Assembly: GCF_002217945.1 (NCBI RefSeq)
Contig: NZ_BCMG01000004.1
Coordinates: 62,001 to 126,000, forward strand
DNA: 64,000 bases
DNA from: Secundilactobacillus silagei JCM 19001
Lineage (GTDB): Bacteria > Bacillota > Bacilli > Lactobacillales > Lactobacillaceae
Direction: 5' to 3'
Numbering within the stretch: position 1 is the first letter of the stretch; every line of letters starts with the position of its first letter. Position numbers and translations under genes: made by a program. The notes under the pieces were generated by a model that had not been told where the DNA came from, did no database searches, and was given only the letters and a program-made list of their open reading frames with translations. Below, one piece after another: positions 27,976 to 39,600 of the stretch.

Positions 27976-29931
27976 ATGTATTTCTTTGTTAATGAACGGG
28001 TTGCTGAGCAAGGTTCAGGGATTGAACATGCTCAAGTACAACGCGGATTACTATTTCGGAAAAATCAAGTCTCGTTTAAAATCGTGACGCGGACCTATAC
28101 CCAAACTGGGCACCGGGACATTTTAGCGTGGGGTGTGAATGATGCTGAGCTGATCAACCTATTTGATTATTACGCCCAGACAGAATACGTGCCAGAACAC
28201 CCAGTGCACGCTGAAGACGTGGACTGGGGCGGACGTACGCCGGCAGTTCTGGAAGCGGATACAAATAAACCGGACACGACTTTAGTTTGGGAAGATAACG
28301 ATAAGCAAAAATTTATGGGCCGGATTCATACGGACCCCAAGCATGATAATATTGTCACCTTTACCGAAGTGTTCGAGCATTTCGGTAATTTGTATAAGGT
28401 CGATTTTTACGATACCCGAGGATTTGTTTCTAAAACCCAGTACGTTGATCCTGATGGGACACCGAATACTAACGTTTATCTAGACTTAGATGGGCGTCCA
28501 GTGATTGAAGAATTCTTACGCAAAAAACCATTGCGGCCAAGTGAGATCAACTTGCGAAAGCGGAAATTCTTTGAAGCTGAAGGACAGCGTAAAGCCAATG
28601 CCAAGTTAAACGGTGAGGACTTCAAAGCGGGCAAGTTTGAGACGCCCAAGGATGAAGCCATTATTACTGGCTACCGCTTGGTCAAGCCAAACGGGCTCAC
28701 GTATGTATTGGATTCCTTCGATGAATTGACTAAGGAATTTTTAAATGATTTAAACAATGATTTCTTTAGTGAAAAGACGCCCAACGTCTTCATCTCTGAT
28801 CGGAGCAGTGGGGCCAGCGACGGTATGATCAATATGGCGCAGCCAGCCTATAAGGTTCTGCATCTGCATAACCTGCACGCGTCTGATACCCGTGACGTGA
28901 TGACCACCGATGCTAACAATAACTATGAGTATGATTTAATGAACATTAATCGCTTTAATGCCGTGGTTTCGGCCACCAATAAGCAGCGTAGAGATGTCAA
29001 TAAACGGTATAAATCAGCCGCTAAGGGCTTTACGATTCCCGTTGGCGTTGTGCCACAGGCTATTCGTGATTTAGATCGCGTGCCAATGGCTGATCGAGAT
29101 CCCCACTCCGTTTTGATGATCGTCCGGCGAGCACCGGATAAGCGAATCAACGCGGTAACTGAGGCGTTGATGATTGCGAACCGCGAACATCCGGGGTTGA
29201 ACGCCCACCTAGACGTTTATGGCTACTTTGACGGCAGCAATAATAATCAAACCAATCGTGATTTATTGAAGTTATTTGAAGAATTTAAATTAAAGCAACC
29301 GACCATGTTAGATGATCATGATCAGCCAACCGATGATATTACCAAGGTTCGCCGAATCGAGTCCGATGTGGTGACATTACACAATTACGTTACTGATCGG
29401 GATGAACTGTACCGGATTCATCGCCAGCATCAAGTTTACGCCCTAGCTTCGATCATGGAAGGCTTCAACATTTCCATGATGGAAGCCATGGCAAATGGTG
29501 AGCCAGCCATTTCGACGGACGTTAATTATGGTCCTAACGATTTGGTGGTTCACGGTAAGAACGGTTACTTGACTCGCTGGGCTCCACAGGGTGAGGAAAG
29601 TTTGTTCGTTAAGGAAATGGCGGATCGTTTCTACGAAGTCTTCAGCAGTGACAAAACGCTGCAGGACCTTTCTGATCAAGCCTATGAGTTGAGTTCACGC
29701 TACTATGAAGAAAACGTCTGGGATGCTTGGAAGCAGCTGATCAATGATGCCAATAAGCAATGGCCAGAACTGTATCGGCAGCATTTCGACTTACCACGCT
29801 ATGGGGTGGCTTATAAGGGTGAAATGGATACCCAATTCCAGCTTGGTCAACGGGCTAACGAAATTACCTGGCGCGGGCCAAAGTCCGTTAAGTACTTTAA
29901 GCGAATGAAGCAATTGGAGGCGCAGTTATGA
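27976..29931 (+). CDS. TagE/GtfA-type GT4 glycosyltransferase, probable adhesin glycosyltransferase
   Basis: This protein of about 651 residues belongs to the large TagE/TarM/GtfA group. The N-terminal half includes a beta-rich domain (YKVDFYDTRGFVSKTQYVD, PNTNVYLDLDGRPVI) typical of this group. The C-terminal half is a GT-B catalytic domain with VLHLHNLHASD and the EX7E motif E495-GFNISMM-E503, which binds the nucleotide sugar, followed by STDVNYGPNDLV. In streptococci and lactobacilli, related GtfA enzymes put the first sugar on Ser/Thr residues of serine-rich adhesins; others glycosylate teichoic acid. Its place directly upstream of the giant Ser-rich adhesin favours the former. Start ATG 27976 behind GGGGGGAC. 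It overlaps the next gene by ATGA. Confidence 0.75.
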   Translation: MYFFVNERVAEQGSGIEHAQVQRGLLFRKNQVSFKIVTRTYTQTGHRDILAWGVNDAELINLFDYYAQTEYVPEHPVHAEDVDWGGRTPAVLEADTNKPDTTLVWEDNDKQKFMGRIHTDPKHDNIVTFTEVFEHFGNLYKVDFYDTRGFVSKTQYVDPDGTPNTNVYLDLDGRPVIEEFLRKKPLRPSEINLRKRKFFEAEGQRKANAKLNGEDFKAGKFETPKDEAIITGYRLVKPNGLTYVLDSFDELTKEFLNDLNNDFFSEKTPNVFISDRSSGASDGMINMAQPAYKVLHLHNLHASDTRDVMTTDANNNYEYDLMNINRFNAVVSATNKQRRDVNKRYKSAAKGFTIPVGVVPQAIRDLDRVPMADRDPHSVLMIVRRAPDKRINAVTEALMIANREHPGLNAHLDVYGYFDGSNNNQTNRDLLKLFEEFKLKQPTMLDDHDQPTDDITKVRRIESDVVTLHNYVTDRDELYRIHRQHQVYALASIMEGFNISMMEAMANGEPAISTDVNYGPNDLVVHGKNGYLTRWAPQGEESLFVKEMADRFYEVFSSDKTLQDLSDQAYELSSRYYEENVWDAWKQLINDANKQWPELYRQHFDLPRYGVAYKGEMDTQFQLGQRANEITWRGPKSVKYFKRMKQLEAQL

Positions 29932-30635
29932 AATTATACGTTGATAAATCGAATAATCCTAACTTGGACCCGACAATTGCTGAAGCGGTTAAAAAAGAAA
30001 AAGATGCCGGTCATCCAGCTAAAATCGTGGTTCGGGGCTATTTTCCTAATCAACATGCCCACCTCAAAGATTACGGGTTAGATAGCGGCGATTTACTGAA
30101 TATGTATGACGTGTTTTTAGGGACAGTGGATATGCCTGAAAAAATCGTTCACTACCGTTATAATCCAGAAATCGACAAAACCAGGTACCATTTGGAAGGG
30201 ACTGATTTTGCACTTGCGAGGGCGAAACGTGATGGTGTAGACTATGGCCGAACAATGATCGATATTGACCTGTACGGTGAACAGCCGTTAGGTCAAGTGT
30301 CCATGTTGAACTATCTCGACCGGCGTGAAGAAAACGTGGTTTCAGATATTTGGGACTGGCGTGGCTTTCGGTCAGCTACCCGCTACTACACCACGTTTGG
30401 CGGCCTCTCGCACATCACCTTTTACAATGGCGAAGGTAAGGTTGGCGCCCAATCATCTTTCATGTGGCAACACTTGGATGGTAAGGGTCCCAACGAGTGG
30501 CCGATCGTGCAGACCAGTTTTGAAATCATGAATTACGATGGTCAGCACAGGTGGTTCGACAGTGAGCAGACCGCTTTCGACTATTTCTTAAGTCATGAAG
30601 TTAAAAAATATGATGCAGATCTCATCATGAGCTAA
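29928..30635 (+). CDS. Short GtfB-like partner lacking a glycosyltransferase catalytic domain
   Basis: This 235-residue protein resembles only the N-terminal beta-rich half of TagE/GtfB-type proteins: it has VVRGYFPNQHAHLKDYG, FLGTVDMPEKIVHYRYNPEID, IDIDLYGEQPLGQVSMLNYLDRREENVVSDIWDWRGF and SATRYYTTFGGLSHITFYNGEG. No GT-B domain or EX7E motif follows; the stop is at 30635. In the known GtfA-GtfB pairs, GtfB is a non-catalytic partner that stabilises GtfA and holds the adhesin, so a minimal partner is plausible. Truncation of a longer gene is the alternative. It is translationally coupled to the upstream gene, and the adhesin starts 28 nt downstream. Confidence 0.55.
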   Translation: MKLYVDKSNNPNLDPTIAEAVKKEKDAGHPAKIVVRGYFPNQHAHLKDYGLDSGDLLNMYDVFLGTVDMPEKIVHYRYNPEIDKTRYHLEGTDFALARAKRDGVDYGRTMIDIDLYGEQPLGQVSMLNYLDRREENVVSDIWDWRGFRSATRYYTTFGGLSHITFYNGEGKVGAQSSFMWQHLDGKGPNEWPIVQTSFEIMNYDGQHRWFDSEQTAFDYFLSHEVKKYDADLIMS

Positions 30636-30663
30636 ATGCAGTTTTTCTAAGGGGGAGTTAGAG

Positions 30664-33600
30664 ATGAGCAGTAGGTTCAGAAATTTAAAGGACCAAGATG
30701 ACGTGACGGAAAAGCGTCATTACAAGATGTTTAAGGCTGGCAAGAGATGGATGTACTCTGCCATTTTGCTGTTTTTCACTACGATCAGTGCCTACGTGAT
30801 TGATGATGGCAATACCGTACAAGCTGACACAGTTGCAACGACTAAGAATAATTCACCGGATACAACGGCGAAGGCTGATAGTGCGGGCCAGTCGCTTCAG
30901 GCTAATACGTACACGCTTCAGCAAAGTGCCACGGCAGCAACCACCAACAGTATGGCTGCCGATACCAGCGTTGCCTCACCAAGCAGCGTTTCTTCAAGCG
31001 CGGCTTCTGATGACGCCAGTATCGCCGTTAAAGTTGCGGATGATGTCACTGATAAAGCAACTAATGAACTCGCTTCAGATGATGCCCAAAAGACAGCCGT
31101 TAAAGCTGTGGAATCAGCAGGAATAACTGTGGCCAGTTCGACTGAAAATAAAAATCAAAATGTTAGCGCTAACAGTGGTGCACCAACAGCGGTTCAATCT
31201 ACCAAGAGTGGCAGCACGGGGGCAGTTTCCGCAAGTGCTGGTAGTGCGTCAGTTCCTGATAAACAGGGCAGTGCTAGTGCGGGGTTAAATGCTAGTGCTG
31301 GTTTGACTAGTGCAGGTTCCACGAGCGGTGCTGCTTCTGCTGGGAAAGAGTCAGTTGTTTTGAGGACGCCACCGGTTAAGGCGGGGTCAACAGCTATTGT
31401 GAATCCTTCAGTTGCGGCGCTTAGTGGCTCAATTGCGTCTACACAGGCAAGTATTTCAGCGGCTACATCGACAAGCACAGCCTTGAACAATGCTCAACTT
31501 ATTGGAGTTGCTGCTATGCAAGCTGCTAGGGCGAATGGATATGGTGATTATTCAGCTGTATTGTTGAATGCTTCTAATGTTATTTATACTGCTTATACTG
31601 ATGCTTCTGGTGTCCTTTCTAATTTGCCTGCGCAAAGTACGTCTTTGAGTAGTCTAGTTACCAGTGTTGCTAGTCTTTCAAATGCTAATTCCATTGCTAG
31701 TGCTTCTAGTGTACTAAATACAATCTATAATAATGTTTCCTCAATTACATCACAAACGTTCAGTGATATGGCAACTATCTCTGCCAATACTAGCTTAATT
31801 GGTAGCCTGTTGGTTTCAGTTGCTTCAAAAAATACTGCAAGTTTGGCTGATGCTACTGCCCAAGGTAGTTTAATTATTAGCTATGCTTCACAGTATTCAG
31901 GGCTTATAGATTCGACAAATACAACTGATTTAATTAATCAAGAGTCGACTGCCAGTGCTCAATCGAGTATTGCTGCCTCCGTTACAAGTCAGCTGTCAGG
32001 TATTGTTAACGGAACACTTATTTTAAGTGCGACTGATCTATTGCTACCTATTCTTAATAGTTTAAATTTAGCGACTACAGCTGCAAGTACCGCAGCAAGC
32101 AGTATGAGTTCTATCGCTTCTCAAGCATATGCAGGAGCTTCGGCAACGATTTCAACACGAGCGTCATCGTATTCAAACGCATTAGCTGGATATGAAAGAT
32201 CTATGACAATATGGCCTGCGTTAAGCGCAGCGTTACCCGTGATATCTACTAGTTTGGCGGCCACTGGCGGGGCTAGTTTAGCCACTGTATCTAGTGCTCT
32301 TACTAAATTAAATAGCATTATGGCTGCTGTTAACACTGACACTGTTTCGATGGGAAAAGCTTACACTGAGGCATCAACGGGTGTAAGTACAGCGCAAGGT
32401 AGCAAAGATCTTGGAGCTGCACTAGCTGCACTAACTGATATGAGTTCAGCAACAACTAAAATGGTTCAATATTACGCTTCAGCAGGATCAGGGACCAGTT
32501 ATGGTATTGGCGTTGCTGGATTTAAAAATTCCACTACTTCCATAAGTGGTGTAATAAACTTCCCATCACTTTCTGCAAGTATGAGTGGCGCTAATACTAA
32601 GTTCACGGCGCAAGCTAACCAGATCACTTCTAATAATTACACTTCAAATGCTAATTTTAATGCCACAGGGTCAGCTTTACTGAACAGTTTGGTTAATTCT
32701 ATGAATGCCGCAAGCAATGCTGCGGGTACTTTGGTAACTTCTGGGCAAGCTGCAAGCGGTGCAGTTAATACCCAAATAGCTGCAGGTGTTACTCAAAACT
32801 TAGGAAGTATGGCCTCAGCGTTTATCGGTGCTTTAACAAGTGCTGGTTCATTCGACTCTCTTGCTGGGACGATGAGTGATACCTACACCAAATATGCCGC
32901 AGCTTCGGCTTCTGCTGCAGTTGTTAACGCAGCACTTCAAGCTGATCTATCAGCTAAGACTGCAGTCACAAATGTTAATACTACGATTGCTAGTTTAAGT
33001 AACGCAATTCAGTCAGTAAATGCCGGCTTGAATGGAATTAGTGGTGGCGTAACAAGTTATGGTGGGTCTGATACTCAATTAAGCACGGCTAACGGGACCG
33101 TTACAGATACATTAGCTGCCTTAAATGCCTCATTGACAGCTGTTCAGACACAAAGTACCAATCTAAATAACATTTATAATTCACTTGAAAATGATATTAA
33201 CGCTGGTTCGTACGGAACTGCTGCAACATACAATGATGCACAGACGCCTATTAATAGTGCTTTAACAGCTGCTAATACAGCATCAACGGCTGCAAGTACA
33301 GCAACGACGACGGCAAATAATAATCTTACAAGTGCTTCAAACCGAATCACCATTGACAATGCCGTTTCCGTCGCTAACTCAACGCTAGCATCGGCAACAC
33401 CAACATCATCGGCAGTTGATAACACTGCTAAGGCAGGTGCCGATTTACTCACAAGTGCTCAGGCAACTACTAATGGTTATCTGACTAGTGGTACCAGTTT
33501 AGCATCACTTATGAACAACTTATCAACAGCTGTTAATAGTTTACAGGCTGCAAACACAGACGCAAACACCGCTTACAACGAAGTAACTACGCTTTCTGAT

Positions 33601-36600
33601 GCAATTAAGACCGCTGATACAGCCAATAACGCATCAGGTATGTCAGATTTACTTACTAGTTTGGCAACCGCGGCTGGTAAATTGAAAGACGTTTCAGGTG
33701 TTGCCGCAACCTTGAGCGGACAAGCTGCCACACTTGCTGATCAAGTAGGCGTAGCAACTTCTGTAGCATCCGCAACTTCAACGCTGAATAATTTGTCAGC
33801 AGCTTCGACAGCTGTTTCAACTGATTATCAGAATGCATTGAACAACTATAATGCTTTATCAACATCAGCCGAGACTAATAAATCGGATGTCTCAGTTGCA
33901 GCGCTACTCAATAACGCTAAGACTAATCTAGATAGTATTGGTGCAGTTTCAACTGCGGCCAGTGCTGCTTATAACGGGATGTCTAATGCGGTCAACAGTA
34001 TGAGTACCGCGATTTCTGATGGCAGTTATTCAGCTGTGAGCGATTTAGTGCAGAACTTTAATACAGGTTCGTCAGCATTTAATGCTAATAGCGATGTGAC
34101 CGCTGGTAGCTCCGCAATTGCGAGTGATTCTAACGCGTTCACTGGCCTAACTTACACGAATGCCTTAAATAGCGCACTTGCTTCAGCACAAACGGATGTT
34201 GCAACGGCTACCGGGGCCAGCGATGCGATTACGACAGCATCTCAAAGCGTTTCGAATGCCATTAGTGATTATTCATCAGCAGCTGCATCAACTGGTATAA
34301 CAGACAACAATACAAGTTTAGCTGCTAATCAAACGGCTGCTAGTGGGGCTGTTACTACCGCTAATTCGGCTGTTACGGCTATTCAAACGGCTTCAACAGC
34401 ATTGAGCTCAGCACTTGCCAATGGTGATTTAACCACAGCAAGCAGCATTGTTAATTCAGTGACTACGAGCACTTTAGCTTCAGCTGCGAATGCTGCAAAG
34501 ACTGCCACTGATCAGTCAACGGCGGCTTCGAGCACTGAAAGCCAAGTAAATAATTGGCACATGGGTCAAGATGCCAGTGCAGCTGCATCAACAGCTGCAT
34601 CAGCTTCAACAGCGGCAAACCAAACGACTAATTCGACCGCTGCTAGCACTGCTGTATCTTCCGTTACTAACCTATTAAATGATTATTCAAATGATGCTGA
34701 TCTTATTTCAGCATCAACAGCAATCAATAGTATTAGTGCTGCTATTCAGGCTGCTTCAACAGCTGCCGCATCCGCTGCTCAATCAGCCAAGACATTTGCA
34801 AATAATGCGTCGACAGCAGCAACTAATAATAATAGTTCCGCAGTCAGTTCTGCATTAACTTCTGCATCAGTTCAATTAAACAGTGCGAACGAGCAATCAA
34901 ACATTGCTTCCACAGAAGCAGGGAAACTCGCTAATGAGCTTGCCAATGCTAACAGTGCACATGCAAGAAATGATGCTTCGGCGGCTGCGGTGAATGCTGG
35001 GGTCGCAAGTACCGCGTCTGGAGCAGTAGCTGGGGAATCCAATGCTGCTTCTACAGCTGCTGGTTCAATTGCCAGCATGATAGCGAGCTATCCAAGTGAT
35101 GGTTCATTAATCAGTGCGAAGACCGCAATTGACAGTGTCAATGTGGCAATCAACACCGCTGCAACGTCAGCTGCATCGGCCTCATCAGTTGCATCTAGTG
35201 CGGCCAAGGCAGCCAGTGAATTTGCGCAAGTGGGCAATAGTGCGTCGGCAAGCTCTGCTTCAGCTGTTGCCTCCACGGCAGCTAGTGATGCCAAGACAGC
35301 TTCCACGACCGCTGCGAGTGAAGGCGCCAAGATCAATGACATTTTAAGTGGTGTCACAACAGCGCACATTAATGCTGATGCTTCGGCTGCCACTATAAAT
35401 GCTGGGGTCGCAAATACAGCATCAGGAGCAGTAGCTGGGGTATCCGATACTGCTTCTACAGCTGCTAATTCAATTGCCAGCATGGTAGCTAACTATCCAA
35501 ACGATGGTTCATTGGCTGGTGCAAAGACCGCAATCAACAGTGTCAGCGCGGCAATCAACACCGCCGCAACGTCAGCTGCATCGGCTTCATCAGCCGCCTC
35601 CAGTGCGGCCAGCGCAGCCAGTGAATTTGCACAAGCGGGTAACAGCGCGTCGGCAAGTTCCGCATCAGTAGTTGCTTCCACGGCAGCGAACAACGCCAAG
35701 ACGGCTTCCGCAATCGCTTCGAATGAGGGTGCCAAGATCAGCGGTATCTTAAGTGGCGCCACGACGGCACACGTCAATGATGATGTTTCGGCTGCCGCTG
35801 TGAATTCCGGGGTTGCCAATGATGCCTCCGCATCAGTAGCAATTCAATCAGGTGCTGCAAGTAATGCCGCATCGTCAATCACTAGCATGGCTGCTAACTA
35901 TCCAAGTGATGGTTCATTAACTGACGCGCAGACTTCAATCAATAGTGTCAGTGCGGCAATTAACACCGCCGCAACGTCAGCAAAGTCAGCCTCAACCGCT
36001 GCTTCGAATGCGGCCAGCGCAGCCAGTGAATTTGCAAAATCAGGCAATAGCGCGTCCGCAAGTTCTGCATCAGCTGTTGCTTCAACAGAAGCTAGTGCAG
36101 CCAAGGTGGCTTCCACAACCGCTGCGAGTGAGGGTGCCAAGATCAATGACATTTTAAGTGGTGCCACAATGGCACACGTCAATGATGACGCTTCAGCTGC
36201 TACTGTGAACGCCGGGGTAACCAGTAATGCCTCCGCATCAGTAGCAATTCAGTCAGGGGCTACAAGTACCGCTTCAACGTTAATCACCAGCATGGCAGCG
36301 AACTATCCAAGTGATGGTTCATTAGCCAGTGAGAAGAGCGCAATTGATAGTGTCAGTGCGGCAATTAATACCGCTACAACGACCGCGACATCGGCTTCAA
36401 CTGCTGCATCCAGTGCAGCCAGCGCGGCAAATGAATTTGCGCAATCGGGCAACAGCGCGTCGGCCAGTTCCGCATCAGTAGCTGCTTCCACGGCAGCTAG
36501 TGCAGCTAAATCGGCTTCCACAATTGCTGCAAACGAGGGTGCCAAGATCAATGGTATTTTAAGTGGTGCCACTTCAGCACACATTAATGATGATGCCTCG

Positions 36601-39600
36601 GCTGCCACTGTGAATGCCGGTGTAGCCAAAGATGCCTCCGCATCGGTAGCAACGCAATCAGGCGCTGCAAGCAACGCAGCAACGTCAATTACCAGCATGG
36701 CAGCGAACTATCCAAGTGATGGTTCATTAGGTGATGCAGTAACCTCGATTAATAGTGTGAGTGCGGCAATAAGTACCGCCGCCACAACGGCTTCATCAGC
36801 CTCAACAGCCGCATCCAGTGCGGCTAAAGCAGCTAGTGACTTTGCGAAATCGGGCGCAAGTGCGTTGGCAAGTTCTGCATCAGTAGTTGCTTCTACGGCA
36901 GCTAGTGCCGCCAAGACAGCTTCCGAAACCGCTGCGAGTGAGGGTGCCAAGATCAATGACATTTTAAATAGTGCCACAACAGCGCATGTTAATGACGACG
37001 CCTCGGCTGCCACTACAAATGCCGGAGTAGCTAGTGATGTTTCTGCATCGGTAGCAACACAGTCAGGTGCTGCAAGCACCGCTACGACGACCATCTCCAG
37101 CATGGCAGCAAATTATCCAAGTGATACTTTATTATCCGTTGCCAAGACTGGCATCGATAGTGTCAGTGCGGCAATTAACACCGCTGCGACAATCGCTTCA
37201 TCAGCCTCATCAGTTGCATCCAGTGCGGCCCAAGCAGCTAGTGACTTTGCGAAATCTGGCAATAGCGCGTCGGCAAGCTCTGCATCGGTTGCTGCTTCCA
37301 CGGCAGCTAGTGCAGCGCAGTCGGCTTCCACAATTGCTGCAAATGAAGGTGCCAAGATCAGCGGCATTTTAAGTAATGCTACAACGGCGCACATTAATGA
37401 TGATGCCTCGTCTGCTGCCACGAATGCTAGGACAGCCAGTGAAGCTTCCGCATCGGTAGCAAACCAGTCAGGCGCTGCAAGTACCGCTATAACGTCAATT
37501 GCTAGCATGGCCGCGAACTATCCAAGCGATGCTTCATTAAGCAGTGCGAAGACTGCAATCGATAGTGTCAGTGCGGCAATTAACACTGCTACAACAACAG
37601 CGACATCAGCCTCAACCGCTGCCTCTAGTGCGGCCAGCGCAGCCAGTGAATTTGCAAAATCGGGTGAAAGTGCATCCGCAAGCTCAGCTTCAACTGCCGC
37701 TTCCACGGCAGCTAGTGCAGCCAAAGTGGCTTCTGAAACTGCGGCGAACGAGGGTGCCAAGATCAGTAGTATTTTGAGTGATGCCACTAAGGCGCACATT
37801 AATGATGATGCAAGCAACGCAGCCAAAGATGCTTCAACAGCCGCCGATAGTGCTGCAGCAATTGGCAAAATTGCTTCTGATGCTAGTTCAGTCGCTAATA
37901 GTATTGCAAGCATGGCTAGTCAGTATCCAAGTGATGCAGCATTGAGCAACGCCACTTCAACCGCTAAAGATTTAGCCTCGAATGCCTCAAGTGCTGCGCA
38001 TACAGCCAGTGATGCTGCAAGTAACGCTTCCAGCGCAGCGACCGTCGCTAGTTCCGGTGCCAGTGCCGGTGAGAGTAGCGCCACTAGTTCTGCGAGTGTA
38101 GTTGCTAGCGGTGCTTCTACGGTTGCCAGCAATGTCACAAAACCGTTCAGCGATTTGAGTACTGCCGCCAATACAGCCAGCAGCTTGGCCAGTGGTGTTA
38201 GTTCTGCAGTGGATGTTGCCAATACTGCTTCAAGTGTTGCTGCAAGTGCCGCTACGGCTGCCAGTTCTGCCGCCAGTGCCGGTGATTACAGTGGTGCTGG
38301 CAATGCCGCCAGCATAGCTAACTCAGCTGCAAGTACAGCTGCCAGTGCGCTGTCCACTGCTTCAAATATTTTAAACAGTCTGATTGGTGTCGCTAATAGT
38401 GCTCACATCAAGAATGACTTAAGTGCAATAGCGAGTGACTCGGTGGTTACGAATAGTTTGGCCACGGGTTACCCAGGCGATTCTTCATTAGTTAGTCAAA
38501 ATACTAGTTTAGCAAAAGTTAATGAATCGGCTACGACCCAATCTACCGCTGCTTCTAGCGCAGCGGTGGCTTACAGCAATGCCATTGCCAACAGTGACAG
38601 TAGTGCGGCATCGACCGCTTCAACGGCGCTCAGTACTGCATCTAGTACAATTACTGATTTGAAGAACCAAGCTGATAGCTTAAAGAACTCAGCCATGATT
38701 CAACACGCGAGTGACGAGGCCACCGGTGCCAGCGCTAGTGCTTCAGCGGCTTCTGCCCAGATTACGGGTGCCGGTTCTTTGGCCAGTGGGGTTTCGGACT
38801 TAGCCAAGGACTACTCAGGCTTAAGCAGTCTAGCCAGTGCCGCTGGTAGTTTCGCGAAAGTGGCTTCTGATAATGCCATTGTTGCCAGCAGTTTAGCCGC
38901 TTCGGCTTTAGGTGAAGCTGGTAGTATGAGTGGTTTAGTAAAAACGGATCCAGCTGGATTCAGTTCTGCTTCTACGGCTGCATGTAACGCTTCGATAGCT
39001 GCTTCGTCAGCCTCAGTAGCTGTTGCAATGGCCATGAATAGTCTGAATAGCGTAGTCAGTGCCGCTAACACGCAGCATATGATCGATGACGCAAGTAATG
39101 CTGCCAGCGCTGCTTCGACAGCTGCCGGGAGTGCTGCATTAACCAGTCAAGCCGTTTCTAATACTGGTTCAATTGCCAACAGTATTTCAAGTATGGCCAG
39201 TCAGTATTCGGGTGATTCAGCGTTGAGTGGGGTCGCTTCAACCGCTATAGGCTTAGCTTCGAGTGCATCCAGTGCCGCAAAAGCTGCCAGTGAGGCTGCA
39301 AGTACTGCTTCTAGCGCAGCTTCAGTTGCTAGTTCCGCTGCCAGTGCTGGTAATAGTAATGCTGCTAGTGCCGCTAGTGTGAGCGCTAAGGACGCTTCAA
39401 CGGCTGCCAACTCTGCCAGTTCGATTGCCAGCTCGGCCAACTCAACGTTGAATAGTTTGAGCACTTCAGTTGCCAACATCAACATGAACGACAACAGCAG
39501 TGCCGCCGCAAGCAATTCAACGGCTGCCAGTTCCGCTGCTAGTTCGGCAAAGGCTGACTCAATCAATGCTGAAAGTGTTGCTAACTCGATTAAGAGTGCG

